Below are positions 1 to 8,542 of a stretch of DNA of 36,541 nucleotides, piece after piece. The notes beneath the pieces were generated by a model. That model saw only the letters and a program-made list of their open reading frames with translations, was not told the DNA's origin and searched no databases. This DNA is from Chitinophagaceae bacterium (GTDB lineage Bacteria; Bacteroidota; Bacteroidia; Chitinophagales; Chitinophagaceae): positions 1-36,541 of the forward strand of contig CANFHO010000020.1 in NCBI GenBank assembly GCA_947447005.1. Reading direction: 5' to 3'. How positions within the stretch are numbered: position 1 is the first letter of the stretch; each line of letters starts with the position of its first letter. The position numbers and the translations under genes were made by a program.

Positions 1-28
1 AGAGGCATTGAAATATTACGGGAAATAG

Positions 29-118
29 TTGGAATCGTTGAAGGGGTTTAAATTGTTGAAGTATACACTCTTCAACTACCTCAACCTCTTCAACCCCTTC
101 AACCCCTTCAACCTCTTA
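29..118 (-). terminator. Nonamer-repeat hairpin after the ABC-F gene
   Basis: Positions 72-118 hold tandem 9-mers of the form TTCAACCYC. An opposing, more degenerate copy (GTTGAAG-type units) lies at about 36-61. The inner arms GTTGAAG (55-61) and CTTCAAC (70-76) pair perfectly, and the outer parts pair with mismatches. The hairpin lies directly downstream of the stop codon of the minus-strand ABC-F gene, so a role as its transcription terminator is likely. No clean U-run follows, so this is an inference from position and folding. The same 9-mer family recurs after infC and inside a coding sequence near 31.3 kb. Confidence 0.55.
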
Positions 119-123
119 ATCGA

Positions 124-2076
124 TTATTCATTCATCAACCCCTCAAACACAACCTCATACTGCTTTTCAGCCTCCTTGAGATCTGATGATACTTGGTTGT
201 ATTGACGCTCTGTCTCCTGAAATTTCTTCATGTCTGAGTAAATTCCAGGATCAGCCAATGCTGATTCAATGTTGATTTTTTGAGATTTCAGCTCCGAAAT
301 TTTCTTTTCAAGCTCTTCAAATTGTCGCTGTAGTCTTTTTTTCTCTTTCTGCTTCTCTTTGTCGATAGCAGTATTTTGTACTGGCACAGGTTGAGCTACT
401 GGCTCTGGTTTAACTTCTTTTTTTTTATCAGGTTGAGAAGCCTGTTTAGTGTTGTTCTCTTGTTGCTTGGCAAGCTTTTCCATGCGCTCTTTCCATTCTA
501 CCCATTCCTGATAACCTCCTTTGAATTCTACAACCTTGCCATCTACAATTTCCCAAATCTTATTGGCAGCTTTGGAAATGAAATAACGATCGTGGCTTAC
601 CAGAATCAAACTTCCTTCATATTTGTCGAGCGCCTCTGCCAACAAATCCACTGAATGCATATCCAGGTGATTCGTAGGTTCATCCAGCATCAGGAAATTG
701 GATTTGCTGATAATGGTTTTTGCCAATGCCACCCTGGCTTTCTCACCTCCACTCAATACCTTGATCTTCTTGTCAACATCATCTCCTCCAAATAGAAAAC
801 ATCCTAAAATGGTTCGTAGCTCAAGATCTGTTTTCTTGCTACCAGCCATTTGCAATTCTTCAATCAAATTGTTATCGAGCTTTAAACTCTCTAACTGGTG
901 CTGTGCATAAAAACTCTCCTCTACATTATGTCCCCAAACCCTTTCTCCTTCAAACGTTTCCCTGTCTGCAATAATCCTTAATAAGGTTGATTTTCCTTTT
1001 CCATTGGCTCCAATCAATGCAATCTTATCACCTCTCTCAATCTCAGCATCAGCCGTGTCCAGGATTTCAATTTTACCGAAACTTTTTTGGATCCCTTTTA
1101 AAGTACAAATCACCTTACCTGGATTCTTTTCAATACTAAAGTTGATCCTGATATTGGGTCTCTCAATTGAGGCTTCTTCTACTCTTTCAATTTTATCAAG
1201 CCTTTTCTGAACACTCTGCGCTTGTGCTGCTTTTGATGCTTTTGCCTTGAAACGCTCAATGAATCGCTCTTGTTGTCGGATGAAATCCTGCTGGTTTTCA
1301 AATGCCCTTTGCTGCATTTCCATCCGCAATTCTTTCTCTTGCGTGTAATAGGTATAGTTACCTGTATAAATATGCAGTTTTCGCTGATATAATTCTACAA
1401 TCTTATTAACCATTCTATCCAGGAAGAATTTATCGTGACTTACAATAATCACGGCTCCCTGATAATGAAGGAGGTATTTTTCCAGCCATTCGATGGATGG
1501 AAGGTCAAGGTGGTTGGTTGGTTCATCAAGCATCAACAAATCAGGCTGCATCAGTATCATCTTTGCCAATAATACACGCATCCTCCATCCTCCACTGAAT
1601 TGTTTATATGGCCTGGAAAGATCTTCCTGCTTGAATCCAAGTCCATGCAACACATCTTCAGTTTTGTGATCGATGTTATATCCATCCAATACATCCATCT
1701 CATGAAGAAGATCGGTGTATTTGATAAGCTTTTCCTCGCTTTCATTTTCCTCCAGCTCTTTTCCAAGCACCTCAATTTCATGCTGGATTTCCATCACACG
1801 CTCAAAAGCGCCCATGGCCACCTTCAGAATGGAATCATCTGTATCAAAACTCAATAAATCCTGATGGAGATAGCCAATGGTTGTGGTTCTGCTTCTTTCT
1901 ACAGTTCCTTTGCTGGGTAGGTATTCTCCGGCAAACAATTTTAATAATGTTGATTTTCCGGTACCATTATACCCGATTAATCCAATACGCTCTCCTGGAT
2001 GAATATGCCAAGTGGCGTCTTCAACAATAGCTCTTGCACCAAATTCAAAAGTAAGATTCTGTAAACCTGCTAGCAT
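124..2076 (-). CDS. ABC-F family ATPase (Uup/YdiF-like)
   Basis: A 650-residue soluble protein with two ABC ATPase domains in tandem and no membrane segments, as expected of ABC-F translation factors that bind the ribosomal E site. Domain 1 has Walker A GYNGTGKST (35-43), signature SGGWRMR (161-167) and Walker B ending LDEPTNHLD (183-191). Domain 2 has Walker A GANGKGKST (356-364), LSGGEKAR (441-448) and LDEPTNHLD (464-472). A charged linker of about 245-310 joins them. A lysine- and glutamate-rich coiled coil of about 570-645 ends the protein, as in Uup/YdiF-type members. The reading frame extends 32 codons further upstream, but a TAnnTTTG promoter box lies inside that extension, so the ATG before LAGLQNLTF is the better start. 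Subfamily and exact role (ribosome rescue or antibiotic protection) cannot be told from the sequence. Confidence 0.93.
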   Translation of the reverse strand: MLAGLQNLTFEFGARAIVEDATWHIHPGERIGLIGYNGTGKSTLLKLFAGEYLPSKGTVERSRTTTIGYLHQDLLSFDTDDSILKVAMGAFERVMEIQHEIEVLGKELEENESEEKLIKYTDLLHEMDVLDGYNIDHKTEDVLHGLGFKQEDLSRPYKQFSGGWRMRVLLAKMILMQPDLLMLDEPTNHLDLPSIEWLEKYLLHYQGAVIIVSHDKFFLDRMVNKIVELYQRKLHIYTGNYTYYTQEKELRMEMQQRAFENQQDFIRQQERFIERFKAKASKAAQAQSVQKRLDKIERVEEASIERPNIRINFSIEKNPGKVICTLKGIQKSFGKIEILDTADAEIERGDKIALIGANGKGKSTLLRIIADRETFEGERVWGHNVEESFYAQHQLESLKLDNNLIEELQMAGSKKTDLELRTILGCFLFGGDDVDKKIKVLSGGEKARVALAKTIISKSNFLMLDEPTNHLDMHSVDLLAEALDKYEGSLILVSHDRYFISKAANKIWEIVDGKVVEFKGGYQEWVEWKERMEKLAKQQENNTKQASQPDKKKEVKPEPVAQPVPVQNTAIDKEKQKEKKRLQRQFEELEKKISELKSQKINIESALADPGIYSDMKKFQETERQYNQVSSDLKEAEKQYEVVFEGLMNE

Positions 2077-2093
2077 AATTTCTGTTTGCGCCG

Positions 2094-2101
2094 CAAAGTT
2101 A
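2094..2101 (-). promoter_or_regulatory. Promoter -7 box of the ABC-F gene
   Basis: Reads TAACTTTG on the minus strand, an exact match to the Bacteroidota consensus TAnnTTTG, 17 nt before the chosen ATG. A well-spaced -33 TTTG is not evident. Confidence 0.55.
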
Positions 2102-2113
2102 CAGAATCTAACA

Positions 2114-2121
2114 TAGCTTTG
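2114..2121 (+). promoter_or_regulatory. Promoter -7 box of the TonB receptor gene
   Basis: TAGCTTTG matches TAnnTTTG and lies 32 nt before the GTG start. It is divergent from the minus-strand box only 12 bp away, so the two genes share one short promoter region. A TTTG at 2085-2088 could be the -33 element, but its spacing of 25 nt is longer than usual. Confidence 0.45.
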
Positions 2122-2153
2122 AACCATCAAGTGAAACCTTGTGTTATAACTCT

Positions 2154-4517
2154 GTGAAAAAAAATATTCCAATCCCCATCATTTTTCTTTTTTCGTTTTT
2201 CATGCATCCTGCTTTTGCCCAGGAAAAAGTAACAATAAGCGGTTATGTACGTGATTCGCTTTCGCGTGAAACATTGATTGGTGCCGCCATCCAGGCTCAA
2301 GAAGCCGGTAAGGGCGTGAACACAAATCAGTTCGGCTATTTTTCGATTACCCTGCCAAAGGGCAAATACACCTTGAATGTCTCCTATGTTGGCTACCTGC
2401 CTTCTTCAACCAATATTTCATTAAATCAGGATATTAACTTTGATATCAACCTTTTGTCGAAAAATAGCTTGTCTCAGGAAATTTTCATCTCCTCTCGTAG
2501 AAGGGATGTAAATGTGAAAAGTGCCCAAATGGGACAAATTAATCTGACAATGAATAAGGTAAAGGCTTTACCTGTAATCTTTGGTGAGGTGGATCCGCTT
2601 AAAACATTGCAATTGTTTCCTGGTGTATCAAGCTCGGGAGAAGGCAATAGCGGTATCTATGTGAGAGGTGGCGGCCCAGACCAAAACCTGATCATGTTGG
2701 ATGATGCCGTGGTCTATAACAGCTCTCATCTGTTTGGGTTCTTCTCCATATTCAATGGTGATGCCATTAAAAATATCAATCTCATCAAGGGCGGAATGCC
2801 CGCTCAATATGGTGGCAGATTATCCTCAGTCCTGGATGTTTCTATGAAAGATGGAAACATGAACAACTTTCAATATGAAGGTGGAATTGGTTCCATCGCT
2901 TCAAGGTTTTCAGTGCAAGGACCCATCAAAAAAGATCGGTCATCTTTCATGATTTCCTCCCGTAGAACCTATATAGACGCTTTAGTTAAACCCTTCATCA
3001 AGAAAGGTAGTCAGTTTGATGGGTCTGGTTATTATTTCTACGACCTCAATGCGAAATTCAATTATAAATTCTCCAATAAAGACAGGCTCTATTTGAGCGG
3101 ATATTTTGGAAGAGATGTTTTTGACTTTGTGAATAAAGTTCGTCAGTTTGATGTAAATATTCCCTGGGGCAATTCTACCCTCACTACCAGATGGAATCAT
3201 GTGTTCAATAAAAAGCTTTTCATGAACACAACGCTGGTGTACAATGATTACAAATTTAGGTTTGGGGCATTGCAGAACAATTTTGAAATTGCATTGAATA
3301 GCGGAATTCGTGATATGAATATCAAAACAGATCTCGATCATTACCTCACACCTGCACACAAGCTTCGCTACGGTTTTCAATTCACCAAACATCGATTTAC
3401 GCCTTCCGTTCTGTCTGGAAAACAAGATTCAACAACATTCTCTCCAGTGAATGCACAAATCAAATTTGCCAATGAAACTGCTTTGTATATTCAAGATGAT
3501 TGGGAGCCTAGCGATAAACTTAAAATCAATGCAGGCATTCGCTGGAGCGGTTTTGCACAGGTAGGGCCATATAAACATTATACTTCAGATATCAATGGTA
3601 GAAGATTGGATTCCATTACTTTCTCAAGTGGAGAGCTCGTGAAATTTTACGGGGGACTTGAACCTCGCCTTACATTGAGGTATAATATCAACGAGGAAAC
3701 ATCCATCAAGTCTGCTATTACTCAAAACCGACAATATATTCACTTGGTGAGCAATGCTGGAACTACACTTCCAACGGATATTTGGGTGCCAAGCACACTC
3801 AGGGTTAAACCTCAGTTGAGTTGGCAATATGCTACTGGAATCTTCAGGAATTTCAAGGATAATACCTTTGAAACATCTGTAGAATTCTATTATAAATCCA
3901 TGTCAAACCAAATTGAGTACAAAGAAGGCTATACCCCTTCAGGAAAAGATACAGAAGAAGAATTTGTATTTGGAAAAGGTTGGAGTTATGGAACAGAATT
4001 TTTTATAAACAAAGCAAAAGGGAAACTCACAGGATGGATTGGCTATACACTCGCTTGGACCTGGCGTAAGTTCCCACAGATTAACAAAGGACTAAAATAC
4101 CCTGCTAAATACGATCGCCGTCATGATCTTTCAGTGGTGGCCATATATGAATTAAATCCAAAATGGCGACTCTCTGGTGTTTTTGTTTATGCTACAGGAA
4201 ATGCAACAACACTACCTGAAAAATTCTATTTGATAGAAGGGGTGCTAACACAACAATTCAGCAGTATTAATAAATACAGACTGGCTCCATATCATCGTTT
4301 GGATCTGTCAGCAACCTATACTCCAATAAAATCAAAGCCTTCAAAAATAAAAGGGGAGTGGGTGTTCAGTATTTACAATGTATACAATAGAAAGAACCCT
4401 TATTTCTATTATTTCGATCAAACTGGAAGCGCATTTGCAGGTAATCTTCAGGTTCAAGCCAAACAGGTATCCCTCTTTCCAGTCATCCCTTCGGTTACAT
4501 ATAATTTCAAATTCTAA
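2154..4517 (+). CDS. TonB-dependent outer-membrane receptor with CarboxypepD_reg-like domain
   Basis: A 787-residue outer-membrane protein. A signal peptide covers about 1-22 and ends in FAQ. A carboxypeptidase-regulatory-like beta domain follows (about 25-110, ISGYVRDS...LIGAAI...GYFSITLPKGKY). The plug domain (about 120-230) contains EVDPLKTLQLFPGV and YVRGGGPDQNLIMLDDAVV. The rest is a 22-strand type barrel that ends in an aromatic residue (VTYNFKF), the usual barrel-assembly signal. It should take up a substrate using TonB energy; the substrate is unknown and no SusD partner is adjacent. The start is not ATG. GTG at 2154 gives the classical N-terminus MKKNIPIP; a TTG five codons upstream is possible but adds non-signal residues. 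Confidence 0.88.
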   Translation: MKKNIPIPIIFLFSFFMHPAFAQEKVTISGYVRDSLSRETLIGAAIQAQEAGKGVNTNQFGYFSITLPKGKYTLNVSYVGYLPSSTNISLNQDINFDINLLSKNSLSQEIFISSRRRDVNVKSAQMGQINLTMNKVKALPVIFGEVDPLKTLQLFPGVSSSGEGNSGIYVRGGGPDQNLIMLDDAVVYNSSHLFGFFSIFNGDAIKNINLIKGGMPAQYGGRLSSVLDVSMKDGNMNNFQYEGGIGSIASRFSVQGPIKKDRSSFMISSRRTYIDALVKPFIKKGSQFDGSGYYFYDLNAKFNYKFSNKDRLYLSGYFGRDVFDFVNKVRQFDVNIPWGNSTLTTRWNHVFNKKLFMNTTLVYNDYKFRFGALQNNFEIALNSGIRDMNIKTDLDHYLTPAHKLRYGFQFTKHRFTPSVLSGKQDSTTFSPVNAQIKFANETALYIQDDWEPSDKLKINAGIRWSGFAQVGPYKHYTSDINGRRLDSITFSSGELVKFYGGLEPRLTLRYNINEETSIKSAITQNRQYIHLVSNAGTTLPTDIWVPSTLRVKPQLSWQYATGIFRNFKDNTFETSVEFYYKSMSNQIEYKEGYTPSGKDTEEEFVFGKGWSYGTEFFINKAKGKLTGWIGYTLAWTWRKFPQINKGLKYPAKYDRRHDLSVVAIYELNPKWRLSGVFVYATGNATTLPEKFYLIEGVLTQQFSSINKYRLAPYHRLDLSATYTPIKSKPSKIKGEWVFSIYNVYNRKNPYFYYFDQTGSAFAGNLQVQAKQVSLFPVIPSVTYNFKF

Positions 4518-4528
4518 TCTCTATTCCA

Positions 4529-4549
4529 TAACCTCTAACGCCTAACTAC
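4529..4549 (-). repeat. Heptamer repeat (TAACSYC family) over a stop codon
   Basis: Three 7-bp units (TAACCTC, TAACGCC, TAACTAC) lie in the short gap between two convergent genes. The last unit covers the TAG stop of the minus-strand gene. The same TAACCCC-type heptamer reappears next to the RNase P RNA promoter at about 19.01-19.04 kb. Confidence 0.5.
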
Positions 4550-5661
4550 CTCTTCACTTTAAATCGAATCGCACCACTTGTTTGTTCTGTGGATGTGATA
4601 TTGATTTCATATCGATTGGTAGGAGTGGTTACCACCATAAATGCAGTGTTTGGAGGAATTGTTCCCATGCTTTCTGCATACATAACCAGATCATAAACAT
4701 CTTCATCTGGATCAATCTTGATTTCAAAACTGATAGGAGAGGCTGTTAATTTTTGATTATGAACCAACAGCTTGTCATTCAGGAAAATAGTTACTGTGTC
4801 GCCATCAATTTGTCCATTGTCATAAATATCAACCTTAAAGCTAGGACTCGCTACATCTATCGTTTTTAAAACCAAACTTGTGCGCTCATTCAATTTTTCC
4901 CTGTCTTTGGCTGACATCATAGAGCCCATTTTAACATCGGAAGGTTGTGTGCCTTTGGAATTCGTGATTGGTTTGAAATTATTATTGATGGGTTCTGTTT
5001 TCAATGCCTCTGGCTGTTCTTGTAACTTAGGCTTGGTAATGATTGGTTTTCTAGCAATCGCCGGATTAGAAGGAACCGGATCTTTGGTATCTATCGCTTT
5101 CTTTTCATCTTTTTTAACGATTGAATTTGCAGGAATATTTTTATCAGGACCAAAATGTTTTAAAACAGTACGCTCCATTTGGGTTTCACCTTTACCACAA
5201 TTTCCATTTACCTGATTTGGTTTCCACTTTCCAAATAAATATTCTTTATCCTCTTTCCTGAAATAAGTCAGCTGATGCTGCTGCAAACAATTCTGAAAGT
5301 CACGTGGAGTATTCGTCTTAACTGTTTCTATTTCTTTTACAGTAACTTCCTTGCTGTCTTTTTCAAAACTGCCCTTGAGTTTACAAATAACATAATATCT
5401 CTTTCCTGTTATTGAAAAGTATGTATATGAATATCCACTGATCTCGGTTCCCTTTACATCCAATTCCAACACAAAATCAGTTTTTCCTCCCTCTGGATTA
5501 TCAGCTGAAGTAAATCCTCCCAACCACTGTCCTCCAATGTTTTGTGCATCTGCATCCATCATTAAAAAGCCAGTCATAACGAGGATGAATAACACTGAAG
5601 CCAGCATCTGAATTGTGCTGCCCGAGGCTTTAATGGAAGGTTTTTGTTTTAAGTTGAACAT
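4546..5661 (-). CDS. Secreted protein of unknown function
   Basis: I do not recognise a named family. The 371-residue product begins with a basic N-terminus and a hydrophobic stretch that ends ADA-Q at about residue 40, a convincing Sec signal peptide. The first half (about 40-165) looks like an all-beta domain starting GGQWLGGFTS, with cysteines in CLQQH and NGNCGKGE. A lysine- and proline-rich linker (about 170-260) follows. The C-terminal 105 residues form a second probable beta domain (VDIYDNGQIDGDTVTIFLN...FKVKR). The last domain resembles C-terminal regions of other exported Bacteroidota proteins of unknown role (impression, not checked). The frame opens 45 codons upstream, but those residues are not signal-like, so the start is placed at MFNLKQKP. 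It is divergent from thrS. Confidence 0.72.
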   Translation of the reverse strand: MFNLKQKPSIKASGSTIQMLASVLFILVMTGFLMMDADAQNIGGQWLGGFTSADNPEGGKTDFVLELDVKGTEISGYSYTYFSITGKRYYVICKLKGSFEKDSKEVTVKEIETVKTNTPRDFQNCLQQHQLTYFRKEDKEYLFGKWKPNQVNGNCGKGETQMERTVLKHFGPDKNIPANSIVKKDEKKAIDTKDPVPSNPAIARKPIITKPKLQEQPEALKTEPINNNFKPITNSKGTQPSDVKMGSMMSAKDREKLNERTSLVLKTIDVASPSFKVDIYDNGQIDGDTVTIFLNDKLLVHNQKLTASPISFEIKIDPDEDVYDLVMYAESMGTIPPNTAFMVVTTPTNRYEINITSTEQTSGAIRFKVKR

Positions 5662-5757
5662 ATGGTTTATACAATTGGAAATCATATTTCCTGAGCCTGT
5701 TGAAAACGATTCATGCAAATTATTGTGAAATAGGAACGGGCTTACCCAATAGTTCGT

Positions 5758-5765
5758 TAAATTTG
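5758..5765 (+). promoter_or_regulatory. Promoter -7 box of thrS
   Basis: TAAATTTG matches the TAnnTTTG consensus and would give a leader of roughly 35 nt. No -33 TTTG at the usual spacing and no T-box-like leader are visible. Confidence 0.5.
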
Positions 5766-5804
5766 CTCCCATGATCCTGTTAAAACAATGGATCAAATGA
5801 GATT

Positions 5805-7736
5805 ATGACGGTTAATATTCAATTTCCGGATGGTGCAGTAAGAACCTATGAACAAGGTATCTCGCCTATGGCAATCGCTAAAAGCATCTCTGAGGGACTT
5901 GCAAAAAAGGTAATTGCTTCCTCCATTAATGGTGAAATAAAAGATGCTTCTACGCCTATCAATGCTGATGCCGCCCTTAAGTTATTGACCTGGGATGATA
6001 CCGATGGTCGCTCTACCTTCTGGCATAGCTCAGCCCATTTACTGGCAGAAGCTGTTGAGGCTACCTTTCCTGGAGTTAAATTCTGGGTAGGACCTGCCAT
6101 TGATAAGGGTTTCTATTATGATATGGACCTCGGCGATAGGAAAATCACTGAAGAAGATTTGGCTGCTTTGGAAAAGAAGATGGATGAATTGGCGAAGAAA
6201 AACAGCATCTTCCTTAGAAAAGAAATTTCCAAGGCAGATGCAATTGCCTACTTCACTGAAAAGGGTGATGAATATAAATTAGACCTTCTTCAAAATCTTC
6301 CCGATGGAGAAATTACTTTCTATACACAAGGAGATTTCACTGATTTATGTCGCGGTCCTCATATCCCTCATACTGGTTTGATCAAAGCCATCAAACTCAC
6401 CACAGTAGCGGGTGCATATTGGAAGGGTGATGAAAAAAACAAGCAACTTACCAGGGTATATGGAGTAACGTTCCCAAATCAAAAAGAATTGGATGAGCAT
6501 CTTCAAATGCTTGAAGAAGCCAAGAAAAGAGATCATCGCAAGTTGGGCAAAGAATTGGGTATTTTCTGTTTTGACGATGATGTAGGACCAGGCTTACCAC
6601 TTTGGATGCCAAACGGTACCATTGTGATAGAAGAGTTGGAAAAATTGGCCAAAGAAACAGAACATGCAGCTGGCTATAAAAGGGTGGTAACACCTCATAT
6701 TGCTAAAGAAAGCATGTATCTGACCAGTGGTCATCTTCCATACTACCAGGATAGCATGTATCCACCCATGGAATTGGAAGGAGTTAAGTACTACCTGAAG
6801 GCCATGAACTGTCCGCATCACCACAAAATATTTTCTGCCGAAAACAGAAGTTATAAAGAATTACCACTACGCTTGGCTGAATATGGTACTTGCTACCGTT
6901 ACGAACAAAGTGGTGAGCTATTTGGTCTCATGCGGGTTCGCTGTCTCCACATGAACGATGCACATATCTATTGCGCCAAGGAGGATTTCGCCAAGGAATT
7001 CAAGGCTGTGAATGATATGTATATCAAGTATTTCAAGATTTTTGGAATTGATAAGTATGTTATGCGACTCAGTTTGCATGATCCTGCTAAACTTGGTCAG
7101 AAATACATCAACGAACCAGAACTTTGGCTGCAAACCGAAGAAATGGTGCGTCAGGTTCTGATCGAATCAAATATCCCATACGTAGAAGTTCCTGATGAAG
7201 GTGCTTTCTACGGACCTAAAATCGATGTTCAGATCTGGAGCGCCATTGGAAGGGAATTTACCCTGGCAACAAACCAGGTGGATTTCGCCCAAGGTCGCAG
7301 ATTCAATCTGTCTTTCACAAACAAGGAAAATCAGGCAGAAACCCCTTTAATCATTCATCGTGCACCATTGGGAACACATGAAAGGTTCATCGGATTTTTA
7401 TTGGAACACTATGCAGGTAAATTCCCAACCTGGTTGGCACCTGTACAGGTTAAACTCCTTCCTATCAGCGATAAATTCAATGATTATGCCCTTTCAGTAG
7501 TTCAACAACTGCAGAAAGTGGGAGTGAGAGCTGAATTGGATGATAGAAGTGAAAAAATCGGTAAAAAAATCCGTGATACCGAACTCATGAAAGTGCCTTA
7601 TATGTTTGTAATTGGCGAAAAAGAAGTGAATGAAAACAAAGTTTCCGTAAGGAGACAAGGAAAAGGTGATATGGGACAATTCGCAGTTTCAGAAATAATA
7701 GCTACCTTGACATCCGAAATTGAAAACAGGCAGTAA
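5805..7736 (+). CDS. thrS: Threonyl-tRNA synthetase
   Basis: Charges tRNA-Thr with threonine in the cytoplasm. The 643-residue length fits the bacterial enzyme. An N-terminal TGS domain (1-62) is followed by the editing domain with HSSAH (H74, H78) and CRGPH (C182, H186), which removes mischarged serine. The class II catalytic core has the zinc cysteine in MNCPHHH (C336), motif 2 around EYGTCYRYEQSGELFGLMRVR, and motif 3 HRAPLGTHERF (from H518). The anticodon-binding domain closes the protein (about 540-643). Many homologues have MNCPGH where this one has MNCPHHH. infC follows after 66 nt, the classical thrS-infC order. Confidence 0.97.
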   Translation: MTVNIQFPDGAVRTYEQGISPMAIAKSISEGLAKKVIASSINGEIKDASTPINADAALKLLTWDDTDGRSTFWHSSAHLLAEAVEATFPGVKFWVGPAIDKGFYYDMDLGDRKITEEDLAALEKKMDELAKKNSIFLRKEISKADAIAYFTEKGDEYKLDLLQNLPDGEITFYTQGDFTDLCRGPHIPHTGLIKAIKLTTVAGAYWKGDEKNKQLTRVYGVTFPNQKELDEHLQMLEEAKKRDHRKLGKELGIFCFDDDVGPGLPLWMPNGTIVIEELEKLAKETEHAAGYKRVVTPHIAKESMYLTSGHLPYYQDSMYPPMELEGVKYYLKAMNCPHHHKIFSAENRSYKELPLRLAEYGTCYRYEQSGELFGLMRVRCLHMNDAHIYCAKEDFAKEFKAVNDMYIKYFKIFGIDKYVMRLSLHDPAKLGQKYINEPELWLQTEEMVRQVLIESNIPYVEVPDEGAFYGPKIDVQIWSAIGREFTLATNQVDFAQGRRFNLSFTNKENQAETPLIIHRAPLGTHERFIGFLLEHYAGKFPTWLAPVQVKLLPISDKFNDYALSVVQQLQKVGVRAELDDRSEKIGKKIRDTELMKVPYMFVIGEKEVNENKVSVRRQGKGDMGQFAVSEIIATLTSEIENRQ

Positions 7737-7802
7737 TATTTAATTAAAATCAATCAACCTGAATAACCCAACACTGCCGTAAAGGGAAATTCAACACAGC
7801 GT

Positions 7803-8414
7803 ATGGCATTATCTAATTCTTCATTTAACCGCGGTCCGGGTGGACCAAGAGGTCGATTCATTCCTAGGAAAGAAGCTGAACACAGAATCAATCATTTTAT
7901 CAGAGTACCTCAGGTGAGGTTGGTAGGTGACAATGTTACCATGGGAGTTTATGCTACCCAAGATGCCCTGAAAATTGCACAACAACTAGAACTTGACCTG
8001 GTTGAGATCTCTCCACAAGCAGATCCTCCAGTGTGTAAAGTAGTTGATTATAATAAATTCCTTTACGACAAGAAAAGGAAAGAAAAAGAAATGAAAGCAA
8101 AAAGCAAATCTGCTGAATTAAAAGAGATTCGCTTTACTCCTGGTACAGATGACCATGATTTTGATTTCAAAGCCCGTCATGCTGAAAAATTCCTCCAAGA
8201 TGGCAATAAAGTAAAGGCATATGTTCAGTTCAAAGGACGTGCTATCATGTTCAAAGAAAGAGGAGAGCTGGTACTTTTAAAATTTGCTGAAAGATTGGCT
8301 GAAGTTGGCCAACCTGAAGGACTTCCAAAATTAGAAGGAAAGCGTATGTTGATGGTTATTGCTCCTAAAACTCAAAAGAAAAAGCCTTCTGCATCAGCTG
8401 CATCTGCTGAATAA
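7803..8414 (+). CDS. infC: Translation initiation factor IF-3
   Basis: Binds the 30S subunit and proofreads initiator tRNA and start codon choice. The 203 residues contain the N-terminal domain (about 28-98: INHFIRVPQVRLVGDN, LVEISPQADPPVCKVVDY), a lysine-rich helical linker, and the C-terminal domain (about 110-190: EIRFTPGTDDHDF, QFKGRAIMFKERG, KRMLMVIAPK). A 25-residue glycine- and arginine-rich leader and an alanine/serine-rich tail make it longer than the E. coli protein. The start is ATG; no rare start codon is seen in this frame. The usual downstream genes rpmI and rplT are absent: a strong hairpin and a convergent transporter gene come next. Confidence 0.96.
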   Translation: MALSNSSFNRGPGGPRGRFIPRKEAEHRINHFIRVPQVRLVGDNVTMGVYATQDALKIAQQLELDLVEISPQADPPVCKVVDYNKFLYDKKRKEKEMKAKSKSAELKEIRFTPGTDDHDFDFKARHAEKFLQDGNKVKAYVQFKGRAIMFKERGELVLLKFAERLAEVGQPEGLPKLEGKRMLMVIAPKTQKKKPSASAASAE

Positions 8415-8432
8415 TTGTTGACGTATTTTATA

Positions 8433-8508
8433 GGTTGAAGCGGTTGAAGAAGTTGAAATGGTTTAAGATATTTCTTAAACCATTTCAACTTCTTCAACTC
8501 CTTCAACC
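8433..8508 (+). terminator. 36-bp stem hairpin built from nonamers, after infC
   Basis: Left arm 8433-8468 and right arm 8473-8508 pair at 34 of 36 positions around a 4-nt loop. The left arm is made of 9-mer units such as GGTTGAAGC and GGTTGAAGA. The right arm is followed by TTTT. It starts 18 nt after the infC stop and faces a convergent gene, so a bidirectional transcription terminator is the simplest reading. The stem is far longer than a normal intrinsic terminator. Confidence 0.8.
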
Positions 8509-8510
8509 TT

Positions 8511-8538
8511 TTCCACTTTCCACTTTCCACTTTCCACT
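8511..8538 (-). repeat. Heptamer array (TTCCACT)4
   Basis: Four perfect 7-bp copies, read on the minus strand as AGTGGAA, abut the infC hairpin and sit 4 bp from the stop codon of the MATE gene. Two further copies of the unit (8559-8572) lie inside the end of that gene and encode part of its KWKGKKV tail. Confidence 0.85.
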
Positions 8539-8542
8539 ATCC

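Noticed and set aside
5662..5804. T-box or other amino-acid-responsive leader before thrS
   Set aside because: The promoter box leaves only about 35 nt of leader, with no specifier loop or terminator hairpin.
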